A stretch of 64,000 bases of DNA from Aurelia coerulea. Taxonomy: Eukaryota; Cnidaria; Scyphozoa; Semaeostomeae; Ulmaridae. Position 1 is the stretch's first letter; the number at the start of each line of letters is the position of its first letter. Positions 27,901 to 39,900 of this stretch are shown here, piece after piece. The DNA is taken from contig CM076957.1 of NCBI GenBank assembly GCA_039566865.1, forward strand, positions 5,651,896 to 5,715,895, in the 5' to 3' direction. The notes beneath the pieces were generated by a model. It did no database searches. It saw only the letters and a program-made list of their open reading frames with translations, and was not told the DNA's origin. The translations under genes were made by a program, and so were the position numbers.

Positions 27901-30900
27901 GTCCGCTTAGATATGTGCCATCTAATCATCTCTTGCAAATCGGTTGGCGCCTCTCCTGTTAAACACTTGAGTGTCAGCAAAAAAATTTTGTACATGATTC
28001 TATACTTCACAGGCAACCAATTCGATACTTCCATACCTCGATACTTCACAGATCACACAACAAAAACAAGATTTATCTGAATAAATCCAATCATTATGAT
28101 GATGATGGAAATTAACGTAACATACCTCTTTTTCAAGGAGCTCTGAAAGTACAAAAAGTAAAGAAAACATTATTAAAAATTTTAAAAGAAGTCTACTACA
28201 TGGCATTAGTTTGTTCGCTCGATACACTAAATGTTATTCCTTTGGGCCAGAACTTTCACCTCGCCTCTGATCTGAGTCATTTTTAACGACACCGAGTCAA
28301 TGAAGAGACCTCAGAATAGAACTGAGGCAAAAGCTCCGGCCAAAGAAAACAACAAATGGTGCAACGAGCAAACAAACAAATGGAGAATAAAACTACTTTA
28401 AATTTTATAAAAATTCAGGACACAACACTGGGGATCAGATAAGAGTTCTTTCAAATTCAATACAAACTAGACGAAGGAATAAATTATCAGTGTGTAAATA
28501 AACTGGCATTGCATCAAAAACTCTGGTCTGTGATCAATGTTACGAATTAAACGTATGAAACAGATAAAGCCCTATCTTTCTTTAAATATCGAGTGCACTA
28601 AAAATCACAAGGGGACATCCGGTCTTGAGCATGATTTTGCAAATAATGTGTATATTTTGCTTCACAAAGAGGTAGGCTTTAAAAGAACGAGCCCTAACCA
28701 CTATAACGAGAATAATAAGTGGACTTATCGAAGTTCGATTCATGTGGAAACTTTTAATGATCTTTATCGTACATGTTTAGACCAAAAAGAGCTTGTTTTT
28801 AACAGCTTTCTTCCAGCATTCCGCTCACAAGGCACTTGACAGGAAGCAAAGAACGGGTTGGTAAAGTTGAGAGAATTGGCCGTTATGACAGAATGTCAGA
28901 TATTACAGAACTGAAGATTGCCCGGAGTCGCTTGCTTAAAGGATAAGTCCGGGGTTGGAATAATTGTTGATAAAATGAAAGATTACAATGTTGCGAATGG
29001 TGTGTAGTACTTTTTTCCAACCTTTTCTCTCTTTTCTCTGTGAAATTGCGTATTTCAATCTGCGAAATGAGCGAAATGACGTCATTACATATGACGTCAT
29101 TTCGCCTTCTTCGCCTTCTACCTGAAAGAGGCTGTTTTCTTACAAAAAACTCCAAAGTACTTTCTGACATCACAATCGAAGAATATTGTACGAATTTACA
29201 ACAGAAAGAGATCTCAAAACTTGGAAAGAACTCACAAGTGGTGTTCGGCAGTTAGTAAGGTTGCTTTTTGACATTAATTGTAGAAACCCCGGACTTGTCC
29301 TTTAATATTTTCATTTGACACAGGTCACAGTTAATCGCTTGATGTGATCCGAAAAGAAGCAACGAAACAACAAATAGAGAAAATGTTTGAAACCAAAGAA
29401 AGATTAGTGTTACTTTTTACGGAGCATGGTATCGCTTACCTTCTATACAGCTTAATCTCACGTTAATGGTCTCAGCATCTGAAGAGAAGAAATCTATATT
29501 ATTTAGAAGTTAACAACAAGTATCATGCACATAAATGCCTATGCAGGATACCTTTAAGTATCGTGCACTGGACGTTGATTTTTATTGCGATAAGATCCCT
29601 CTCCGGCTTTCACTCCAAACTCTTCTACCCATAGGTTTGGAACTCGTCAGGCCACCATAGGTGATCTATTACTTTCTTTAAAAAGAACCACCTTCTATGG
29701 ACTCAAAACAGTTCAATATTTTGGCTCTAAATTATGGAATACTCTTCCACTTTTCATACGTGTTGCTGGTTCTATTTCAATTTTTCGTACTAAACTAAAA
29801 GCTCATTTCATTGACTCATATGTCTAATTTGAAAAATTGTTGAGGTTCATCTGGTTTTGTTTTATTTATAATGTTTTAGTTTCTTTGTTTTTATGGGGGG
29901 CTCTCTCTCGATTAGTTTACCTATTTAGAGAGCTCCTCCTTAATCAGTCTATCCTATATACAATCATTTAATGTAGTCTTTGTATTGTTAAAAATGTAGT
30001 TTTAGTAGCGTATTCGTATTTAATTGTATTGTAATTGTTTAGAATTGTATGTAGGATAGATTGATAATCAAATGAAACTGAAACTGAAACGGCTCTGGTA
30101 CTCAGGGTAGTCCATTGATAGAAGTAAATGAAACAGGATACATACCGCATGGAGGCTGCAAAATGTTAGCTCTCAACAGTCTGGCTGGAAGGCAAGAAAG
30201 GTACAAAATAGTACCAAGTTTGTTCTTACGAAATGTTTTAAGTTAAGGCTACGTTCACGCGATACGTGCACGATTTGAAACGGTGAAAACTGTGACGGTA
30301 GTTATTTAATCATCGAGCATTGTTGATCGAGCATGGTTGCAGCAATTTGAAACGGTGAAAACTGTGACGGTAGCATATTTAGCTACCAATCACACAATAC
30401 CTGCACAATTTGAAAACAGTAGGAAATTTGACAGTAACAAACTCGTTCCAATCTGCCCAAGCATTTAATGTCCAATAAATATACCTACAACTTCAGAATC
30501 GAACAGCCTTGTTTGGAAAATCACTCATCTTTAACGACCCAAATATTAGAAAAATGTCTGTCAGGGGTTTGTATGGGAATCGAGAATTCCACCTTCCATT
30601 CTGGTCCATGATTTCCGTGCTATTGAAATCAGAATTCTATTTCTGAAACTGAATAGCAATTATTATGCCACTCAAACGGAAACTCCTCGCTACACTTGAG
30701 TGGCATAATTGCTCCAGGGCCCTTGAGGTCATGTCAATCGGATTAAAATGGCGCCTCCGCAGGAGAGGTAGACACAAGACACAGAGGGAAAACGAGTCGA
30801 TATATCACGACGAAATGATATTTTAGGATAAGAATAACTCGATGTATCATACATCAAGCTTTTTCTAAATTCAGCGTTTCCTACCGCCCGTGCATTAATC

Positions 30901-33900
30901 ATACCAACAACGGACTTGTTCTCTGAAGCAGAAGAAAAACTTACTTCCTCCAGGTGTCTTAGTGTGGTTCATGATACCAAATAGTGAATGATGGCTGCGA
31001 GGATCTTTAGCGTTCTGAACCAGCTCCAAATGCTTTGCTACTGATGTATCTAAAACAGACATATCGTTGGTAAAAATTATGAGGTAGAGCGGATAAATTA
31101 CAACGAAAAATGAAAAACATTTGAGCGAGTCTTTCTACAAAGGTTGTGCAATACAGATTTATATTGTCACCTTGATATTCCTTACATATCAAAGGATAAA
31201 AGTGCGCGGCGGGGACCACTAGCATTATCAAATACAATGAAATTAGATAAATAAAACAGCGAGAGAGGAACCCCGACGTAATTTTTTACCAATTAGATGA
31301 AACGAATTTTCTTGACAAATAATCAATAAAAAGTTGTCAAAATAGAAATTATTTTGCAAATAAGATAAACCCATATTCTTGATACATTCTTAAAGTTCAA
31401 CTGAGGTAAGGAACTCAAAAACAAAACAATGAAATGCAATTGAAGACTTAGGCTTAAAGGTTTCGCTTTTGACAATATTTTATGGAAAGGTGACTGCTAC
31501 GAATAAGTAGACTTCAAGGAAGCGGCTGTCGAAGCGCTTGCTCCCTGTTTGAGACTGGAACCCAGAACCACCATTATCAACATAGGGCTCAAATCTTTAA
31601 AAAGGACGGTGTGAAATTCTATACAGTTTTCTTTGAATTAAATGGCTTGGAAGGAATTTGGTGTTTTTTGCTGTAAATCTGCCCTAGAAATTTATTGAAA
31701 TCTTGATGAGCTTTAAAACGGCGGCATTTATTAAATTTGATGCTATGACCTCATCAAATTTACAAATCCTAAACCAGAAAAGCTACAGATTTCTGCTTGC
31801 CATCATATTGTAGACCATGATGATAGCCTGTAGTTTTCTTAAAGGAGAATTCCGGGATAATTTCATGTCAATCTCAAAAGGGGTAGTTTAAGGTGATAAA
31901 AATCATCGTAAAAACATTTTTTGTGAATGATGTATAGTTTCCAAGTAATTGCGCTTTGAAATCGTCGTTTTGCTGCGGGACAATTCTCGGTTGTTCTCAT
32001 TTCCGAGAATTAATCGCCTATTGTGATGTCATTTGTGATCAGTGGTTTCCTGCACGCGATCAAAAGCAAACATAAGTGCGGTGTGTGCGTTGTTGATAAA
32101 AGTTTTCACTGCAGCCCTTGGCCAGATATTTCCTTTGAGATGGTTCATTGTAGTGCCTGTAGTGCATATAACTGCTTAGAAGATAGCAGAAAGAGAAAAG
32201 TAGGTCGAAACGAACAGGATGATGCCGAAAATGCTGCTGCAACGAGAGATTCAGTGCCAGGTCCTCAGGGCCTAGCCGACCACCACCATAGAAAGCATTC
32301 TTCCAGTTCCCATCGGATCCTGCTTCACAGAGAGCTTAGGTAGCAAAATTAAATCTTTCTGATAGCATCGCTGAGACTGAAAGGAACCAAGCGCCCTTCC
32401 TTGAAACGCGGTGCAGTCCCGACGACAAAACGCGATGAATCCCGAGTTGCTGGATGTTCACCTCTTGTCGATCAAATAAGCAACGTCAACAGAGGTACCT
32501 TTTCAGTCACCAAGGGGGGGGGGGTACTCAGGTATATTTAGGATATGGGTGCTCATGCTGAGGTACAACGCATCAACTCAAAAAAAAAATAATTTCTTCC
32601 ATGAAAATAGGCGCAAAAAGTAATTTTCCTGGGTACCAGAGCCAAAAAAATTTAAAGAAAGAAAACAAGGAAAATGGAAGAGAGGGAAGGAAGAGGGAAT
32701 GTTTTTTCCCTTATTTCTTTTTTCTCTTATTTCCTCTTTTATTTCTTTTATTTTTAATTTTTGGCCTTTTTTTCTTATTTCCTTTTTCCAGGTCCTTCAT
32801 TTCTAATTTTTGGCTCTGGCACCCAGGGTAAAAAGTGCCACAACTGATTAGATTTCTCATAATGTATTTAGATATTTAATAAGTCTTTTGATTTTAGTAA
32901 TGTTTCTTGATTTCTCTCGTCTGTGCTTTCCAAGCCTGTGCCAAACCCACCTGACAAACTGCTTGTATCTGATGTATGATCTGTACCACCTGCAACGAAA
33001 AGCAATGCACTTGGCTAAGCTAGGTTTTCTAATATTCCTATTTATCAGTGGAAGTTGTAAAACATTACCCTTCTCCTCCTGTTTGCAATGGGTTTGACAT
33101 GGGCATTATACACTCATTTTTTATAAGAAACCAAGGTCCGGGGCTGGTAGGCAGTTTCTTAAATTTTTGGGTGATTTTGCTGCCGAAAGTTTCTTATGTG
33201 TTTCTTATACTTTTAATACCGGAAGTGTAGAATTAAGTTTGTTTTATCTGAAAGGGCTCCCAAATCACTCAGTATGATCTCAAAACAAGTAAATAACTTA
33301 ATTTGCACTCAATTAATTAATAACTTAATTTGCACTCAAAATAATTTCCAAACAGAACTTCAATGTATTGATACAATGCTGTCAGGACAACAGCTTGGTT
33401 CAAGCAGATTTCTTTGAAGTCATCATCGTCAGAAATGCAAACAGGATTATTTTCACCAGCTTTCAATCTGACTCTCAATATCTCTCGCGACAGCATAAAA
33501 TTTCCCGACCTGCTGGCATTTGCGTACAGTTTCCACACTCGCTCCTGAAAATAGTTGGTGATAGGCCTAGACGGCCTAGATAACTAACTCTCCCTTGTAG
33601 ATGTTGCCTTTAAAATGCCTCCTAGTTTGCATATCAATGCTTCGTTACTCGCTCCTGTATCAGAAAAATATATTTAGTTAATCGATAACATGTTTTCTTA
33701 CCATGCTGTGTTACCAATTGAAATCTGGTTCTTCCTGTTTCGCTGCTGTCCTCGATGAAAAATTTCGCTGCTGTCCTCTTGGTTGGCTGCTGTTCGCTTT
33801 CTCAGTACGTGTATCTTCTCCACCAGGCTCAAAGATGAAAGCTTGCAGTTGATAACGATAGATTGTCATTATTTCGTCCTCGAATAGTTCTTCTTCAGAA

Positions 33901-36900
33901 CTGTGAGCCATTTTATCAGCAAGAATAAGACTGGAAATGATTCAAACCAACACCTTTATCGCACTCAGCCACAGTACTGAGGTACTGACTGAGATGTTGC
34001 TCAATACCACTGATCACATTTGACGTCACAGTGTCCCGCGGGATAAAAGCGCAATCAAACCCGTGCTTTCTCGGAAATGGACTCGGGGTGGTGTTTGGGG
34101 GCCGATAACTTCAAATCTGTTAGGAATTTCGCAAAATTTTTTTCAGAAATGGTTTCAGCGCCCTGAGATACATCTAAAATGCCGAAGTCAAAATTATCCC
34201 GGAATTCTCCTTTAAAGGTTATATTCTTTTTCCTCTGTTGGTTTAGGATTTACGATGATTTAAGTTTTTTCAAAATTTTCCATGATTTTTCCAAAAATTA
34301 TCAAATTGCCGCCATTTTGAAAAAAATCAAGATATCAGAAAATTTCCAAGTCAGATTTACAGCAAAGTACCATGAGTTCCTTTCAAGCGATTCCATTCAA
34401 AGACAAATGTCATAGAATTTTACACCCACCTTTTTAAAGATTTTAACGATTTGAGCCCTATGCTACCATTATGTTAAAATTTGATAAAAATAAGTATGAT
34501 AGGCCATACCTATAAGTGTCGTGTTTTCGCTTCCTTTGAACACTATCTTTAATGAATTTGGTGCATAAATAATGTTTTGAATGAACTCCACGTACTTGAG
34601 TAAGGCCTTTGAAATAATACAAATTGTTAAAGATGAGTTGTTGGAAACTAAGAGCTGATTGGAGGATGGTCAATAACTGCAAAATTGAAGTTGTTGCCAA
34701 GTAAAATGCAGATACAGAGTATCATTACAAGATGGGAAGTCTATTGAAATAATTTCTTGACCGTACAGAATGAAAATTTATTCTTTCTCTCAGGCACCAT
34801 AAGAGAAGCAAACTATTATTGAAGGGTGAGTGACACGAAGGAAATGCTAAACACGCTTCCTTTGCAATTTGTCCCAGAAACAGCACGAACAAATCTTCAA
34901 TCGGTCTTTTTAGTTGGGTAGGCAAGCTATTTTTGTTCCAGCACATAGAACAAATTAGTTGATCTACAGGTCTAAATGACAAACCAATGAAAAGGAATGA
35001 TAGCCTATGGAAGATTTAGCAGCAAAGAGTTAATACTAAACATGCTAATACCATACCAAATACCATACCATACTAAATATTGTCATACTTACTGCAGCTG
35101 TAGCAAGACAATAATACCTGAAAAAAGAGCAGAGGTCTATATCAGATTTGTACCTCCAAAGAATGTCATAAGCAAAACATGCAAGTACTGGTGAAATTTC
35201 AGTAGCTCAGTGCGTAACAATACTTACTTGCTTCTAACAGCAATTTCCACCGTCTGGTACTCTGCTGCGCATAAATCTTTTACGTATTGTAAGCCTGTAA
35301 AATAAAAAAGAATCAACTGATTGAAAAAACAAGTGATTCAATAGCAATTCTAAGGCAACGCTAGACAAATGAAAAACTGCCCTTGGACCTTCAAAAAAGC
35401 TGATCGATAAACCAGGGACATGAGAATTGACTTATTGAAATTTAAAGTCACTCAGGCTGAGATGATATGTCAAAAGCAACCTGGAAGCAAGGGCAGCACC
35501 AAGGGGGATGGACTAGAGTGGACATGTCCACGTTACTTTCCTCGGGTCGGTATTTATTCCTGTGCAAAAATGATGTAAAAACATCAGGCATACCTTCTGG
35601 CAATCAATTCTATCTCTTGTCCAGCGGACTTTTTCAGGGCTGGCGCCACCCCTGCCTCGAAGTAGAAATACACATATAGTACTGTGAGCTGTTCGATTAT
35701 AAATCACTACGACTATCATTCAGCCATCCCTCCCCAACCTTCTGCAAACAGTTTCAAGAGAATGCAGTTTGTCCCCGGGGGGGGTACTTGACTTTCAATT
35801 GTACGGGGGGGGGGGTGCACTCCAAGAAAACAAATTTTCAACCGGCTTTAGAAATTTTCCCTCGAAATGATAGCCGGCTTTAGAAAAAATCGGCGAAAAG
35901 CATATCCCAAAACGTAAAAATCGCGAAAAGCATACCCCTAAACGTAAAAAATTCGTCGAAAAACAATGAAATAACACTTTTGACAACCGGCTTTAGAAAA
36001 ATTGCCCTCTTTTGATACCCGGCTTTAGAAAAAAGAGGCGAAAACGATACCCGGAAAGGAGTGCACATGGCGTCAGCAAAATATACTAAGTACCCCCCCC
36101 GGGAGTTTGTCTCTCTTTCTTTTGTGCCCCGCGCCCGTTCAACATCAACTAATTTGGACAAAATATTCCAAATTTACCTATCAATAAAAACGAGAATTGA
36201 CCCTCACATGAGCAAACTCAGATCGGTCTGAGTTTCAGATCGGTTTGAAATTTGGCTGTCTCTACTAATTTGCCTCCCCCTCACATGAACATTCTCAGAT
36301 CGGTTCGAGTTCAGCTCACTTGCTCTGCACATGCGCTTTCACAAACACTTCCTGAATACAAGCGTGCGTTCCCCTGTCATTGAGAACAATTATGATAGCA
36401 TTGTTGAAGATTCATCTTGATTGTTTTGATTGCCAAAGGAGCGCAAGGAATGTCATTCACACTTGTTTTGAAAATTCATTTTGCCCCGAAACGAAAAAAG
36501 TTTCTGCTCACGTGAAAATTTCAGGTCGAATTGAAAACTAAAACCGACCTGAGAAACCGAAATGAATCTCAGGTCGATCTGAGTTTCATTTCACCTGCGT
36601 CATGTGACCACTCCAAAGGCTTAAACCGCAGACCGAAATGAGTTTCAAACCGATTTGAAACTCAGACCGGTTTGAGTTTGCTCATGTGAGGGTAGTCCTA
36701 GTCACAAGGATATGCACAAGATTCATGCATAGCTTTCTTTGACTTGATGCGTCACACAATTCAACATACCTGTTGCTTCACTAAAGTAGCGTCTCTGAAC
36801 TGTTGTCATATTTGAGTTCGGGCATCTATCTCTGATCAGCTCAAACAGTGTTGCCATTTTACCATTTTCACAGGCAGTGCTTGGCATGAGAATCTAAAGA

Positions 36901-39900
36901 AGACGATTTAACTACATCTACAGGGTGTCCGAAAAAATTGTGTCCCGATTTGGTAGCTGTTGTGGAGGAGTTGTAGTTTAAATTGTCTCGGTATATACAC
37001 AGTTGCATGGGTCAGGCTTCATTTTAGAGTTTGCGACATTGTTTGATTTAATCTGACTAGTCGTCGCTGATTTATGACAGAAGAAAGGCAAGATAAGTCG
37101 TTGCTTCAAAAACAGCACTTTAACCGGGTGTCCCAAAAAAAGTACTCCTGTTTGAAAAATCACCAAAAATTGATTACACGGCCGATCTTCAATTTTCTTT
37201 CTTTGTCAAGTAGATCTTAGACCAAATTATTTTCGGAGATATACCGGGTGAGTCAGAAAAAGAATCCCCGTTTGAAAGGTCACGGCTCCCTGGATATCAA
37301 GACAATAATATCGGCAAATATATAGATGAACGAGTCCTCCCCCTGGTATCAATGACCCATTCATGGGGATTCCATTCTCCCAAGAGGACAAAATACATGA
37401 ATCTATGTGAGTGTCATCAATTTTAGGAAGGAAAATCTGCTCATGGCTTTCATCCGTTTTTGCAGGTTTTTCGAAGGGGCTTTCTGCAGAAAATCACCCA
37501 TATCCACGAGAAAGAATGGCCGATTAAGGCCGGGTAAATTACTGAACCTAATTGAACATATTGGCAATAAAGCAAGACAGTTTGCAATATTATTGCTTTG
37601 ATATTCATGGAGCAGTGGCCTTCCAAGCGGGGATTCTTTTTTCTGACTCACCCGGTAGCTGATCTAGTAATTGGTTGAAAAATTAGCAAATTTAACTCTT
37701 TTTATGGCTACCTGGTTTTAAATCATACTGCAAAAAAGATCTGATGATTTCCAGATCAATTTCTTTGGGGATGTAAAGCTTCTAGTTTGGTCATAAATGG
37801 CAGAAAGAAAAGCACACTATCATTGAAGACTTCAAAGATGATAGAAAATGTGAAAATTTTGACTCCAAGGCAAGATTGAGTATTTTGCTTAAAAACTATA
37901 GCTCAAAATAAGGTTTTTCAACGCGTAAATTTTCTACCTAGCTGCATCAAAAGCAAACATTTTATCATCTATGAATATTTTAGGTCTTTGACAAAGCAAC
38001 TCAAAAAGAAAATTTTATCAAAGGTTTGATAATAAATTTTTGGTGAGTTTATAAACAGGATTACTTTTTCTAGGGACACCCGGTATTGTTCCCCAGCAAT
38101 GTCAAAATTTAGTAAATTTCAACTGAAAAGGTTCTGGTGTCATATTCAAATTTCTCTACATTTGTAGAAGGGTTCACAGTGTATTCTCATACAGTAGATA
38201 AATAATACTATCAACCATTTTAAAAAAAGCAGAAAAATTCTAAATACAACATTAGAACCCTTTCCATGCTGGAGAACAATAGAAGTTTGTCAATCTGTCA
38301 ATTTTGATTCAAGCAGTAGTTTCACCATATCTTCTAATTAAGCCGGTTTCTCCTTTAGGAGAGACCAACAGAAACTTTTGAATAGCCTTTAGTATCTGTA
38401 TTGTTATTTGTTAAGATCATTTAGGGTAGCCATGCCTATCATGCTCCCAATGGTATCGTCTTTTGTAACTCTGTCCTTGTTAAATTGTATAGTTTTAGAT
38501 TGTGTATAAGAAAAAGCAATAGAAGTGCTGTTTTGAAGCAACCACTCATTTCGTCTCCCCTTTGCCATAAATCAGCAACCATTTGTGACATTGACTCAAA
38601 CAAGGTTTCAAACTCTAAGTTGAAGCCTGATCTATGCAGCTGTTTAAAAACCATGTAAAACAATTAAAGCTAGAGCTCCTCCACAGCAGCCACACAAAAG
38701 GGGCAACATTTTTAAACATCCTGTACATTTTTGAAAGAAGCAGTGTATTCGCGATTCACGATGATTTTCAGATCGAGTCATTGACGAGTAAAAATAAGTT
38801 GCTTGAAACCAGCGAGATAAAGGAACACTTTAACCAAGAAAACGTAAAAAGCACCCTTCCAAATAGAAACATTAATCAAATAAAGCGTATGGTATTCCAT
38901 AGAAAGGTTATCTCCACATGAAATAACTAGCAAAACAAACATTTTCAGGTTCGTTCTTAGTAAAATTGACGTTTTGATCTATCAAAGATGAAGAAGTTGC
39001 TCAGTAATATTAGTTTCAGAAATGTTCCTTCGTGGACGCATTCATCAGTGCAATTTTCACACAGAATCATCCTTGGCACAAGCAAAAGCGCTGAATCAAA
39101 ATGAGTCTAAGAAGACATGAAGTATTACTCTGCATATGAAACATATAACAATTCTTAGTTTTGTCACCAAACAGAAACTAATGTTTCTACAGGATGCACC
39201 AAAGGTTCCAATGGTTATAGTTGGTTTATTTGTTTAGTTTATTTGTTTATCTTCAGGATAGTTTAAAGTGGTTTCATTTCAGGGATTTTCTTTCGATACC
39301 TGTCCAATTTTAACCAATCAAATCGGCGTAGTTTTGCATAACCATTGGGAAAATATGAAACCTAAGCACCGGAACTTTGGTGCATCGTGAAGAGATATAA
39401 GTTTAACAAACAGAGAATGCCTGGAATTTGTTAATTGTGTTCTATTTTAGGAGTACGATACATGGCGTAGAAGCACATCTACACAGGGGGTGCACTGAAC
39501 CAGATTTTTGTTTATTTCAGTTCTATATATATCAGTGAAAAATTACAAGACTACAAAATAAGTTAACAGCAACAAGTAACGCTGTTGCAATTTCTAAAAT
39601 TTTACAAGAAACTTGTGATAGATATAACACAAATTGCATTAACAATACGATTACAACAAAATACGAGGCGATTCACAAGACGATTTACACGACTATACCA
39701 CAAGAGGTGTGATCAAGCACATCTCTCCTGCAGCCAACATGCAATGACAAACAAACAAACACCAGATTTTGGTCGGGGACGTGCCATCGAGGCTTCAAAA
39801 ACGCAACCATTCCTTGTGCCAATTTTTCAGAAAAGTATACCCGACCTTATACAAATTGTCCGAAAATGTATACCAGACCTTCTACCAATTTTTCAAAAAA

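Larger units (their letters stand above)
31839..34215. mobile_element. TTAA-bounded 2.4-kb element with THAP-like remnants
   Basis: Inverted ends TTAAAGGAGAATTCCGGGAT and the complement, both starting at TTAA (piggyBac-type target). It contains the THAP-like reading frame, a hairpin element (32628-32830), a TTATAAGAAAC fragment (33118-33215) and an acidic open frame (33711-33911, minus). Confidence 0.75.
31581..34462. mobile_element. Long form of the CATAGG foldback family, split by a TTAA element
   Basis: Left part 31581-31838 and right part 34216-34462 together resemble the 520-bp short form at 23656-24176. The intervening DNA is a separate TTAA-bounded element. Ends CATAGGGCTCAAATCTTTAA and its inverse. 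Confidence 0.82.
36921..38723. mobile_element. Outermost of three nested foldback elements
   Basis: Arms 36921-37122 and 38515-38723: CAGGGTGTCCGAAAAAATTG, TGTGGAGGAG, GTTGCTTCAAAACAGCAC and complements. Interrupted by 37123-38083 and flanking sequence. Confidence 0.82.

Noticed and set aside
32510..32527. G runs as assembly junctions
   Set aside because: Similar G runs form the ends of several palindromic elements, so they are genuine sequence features.
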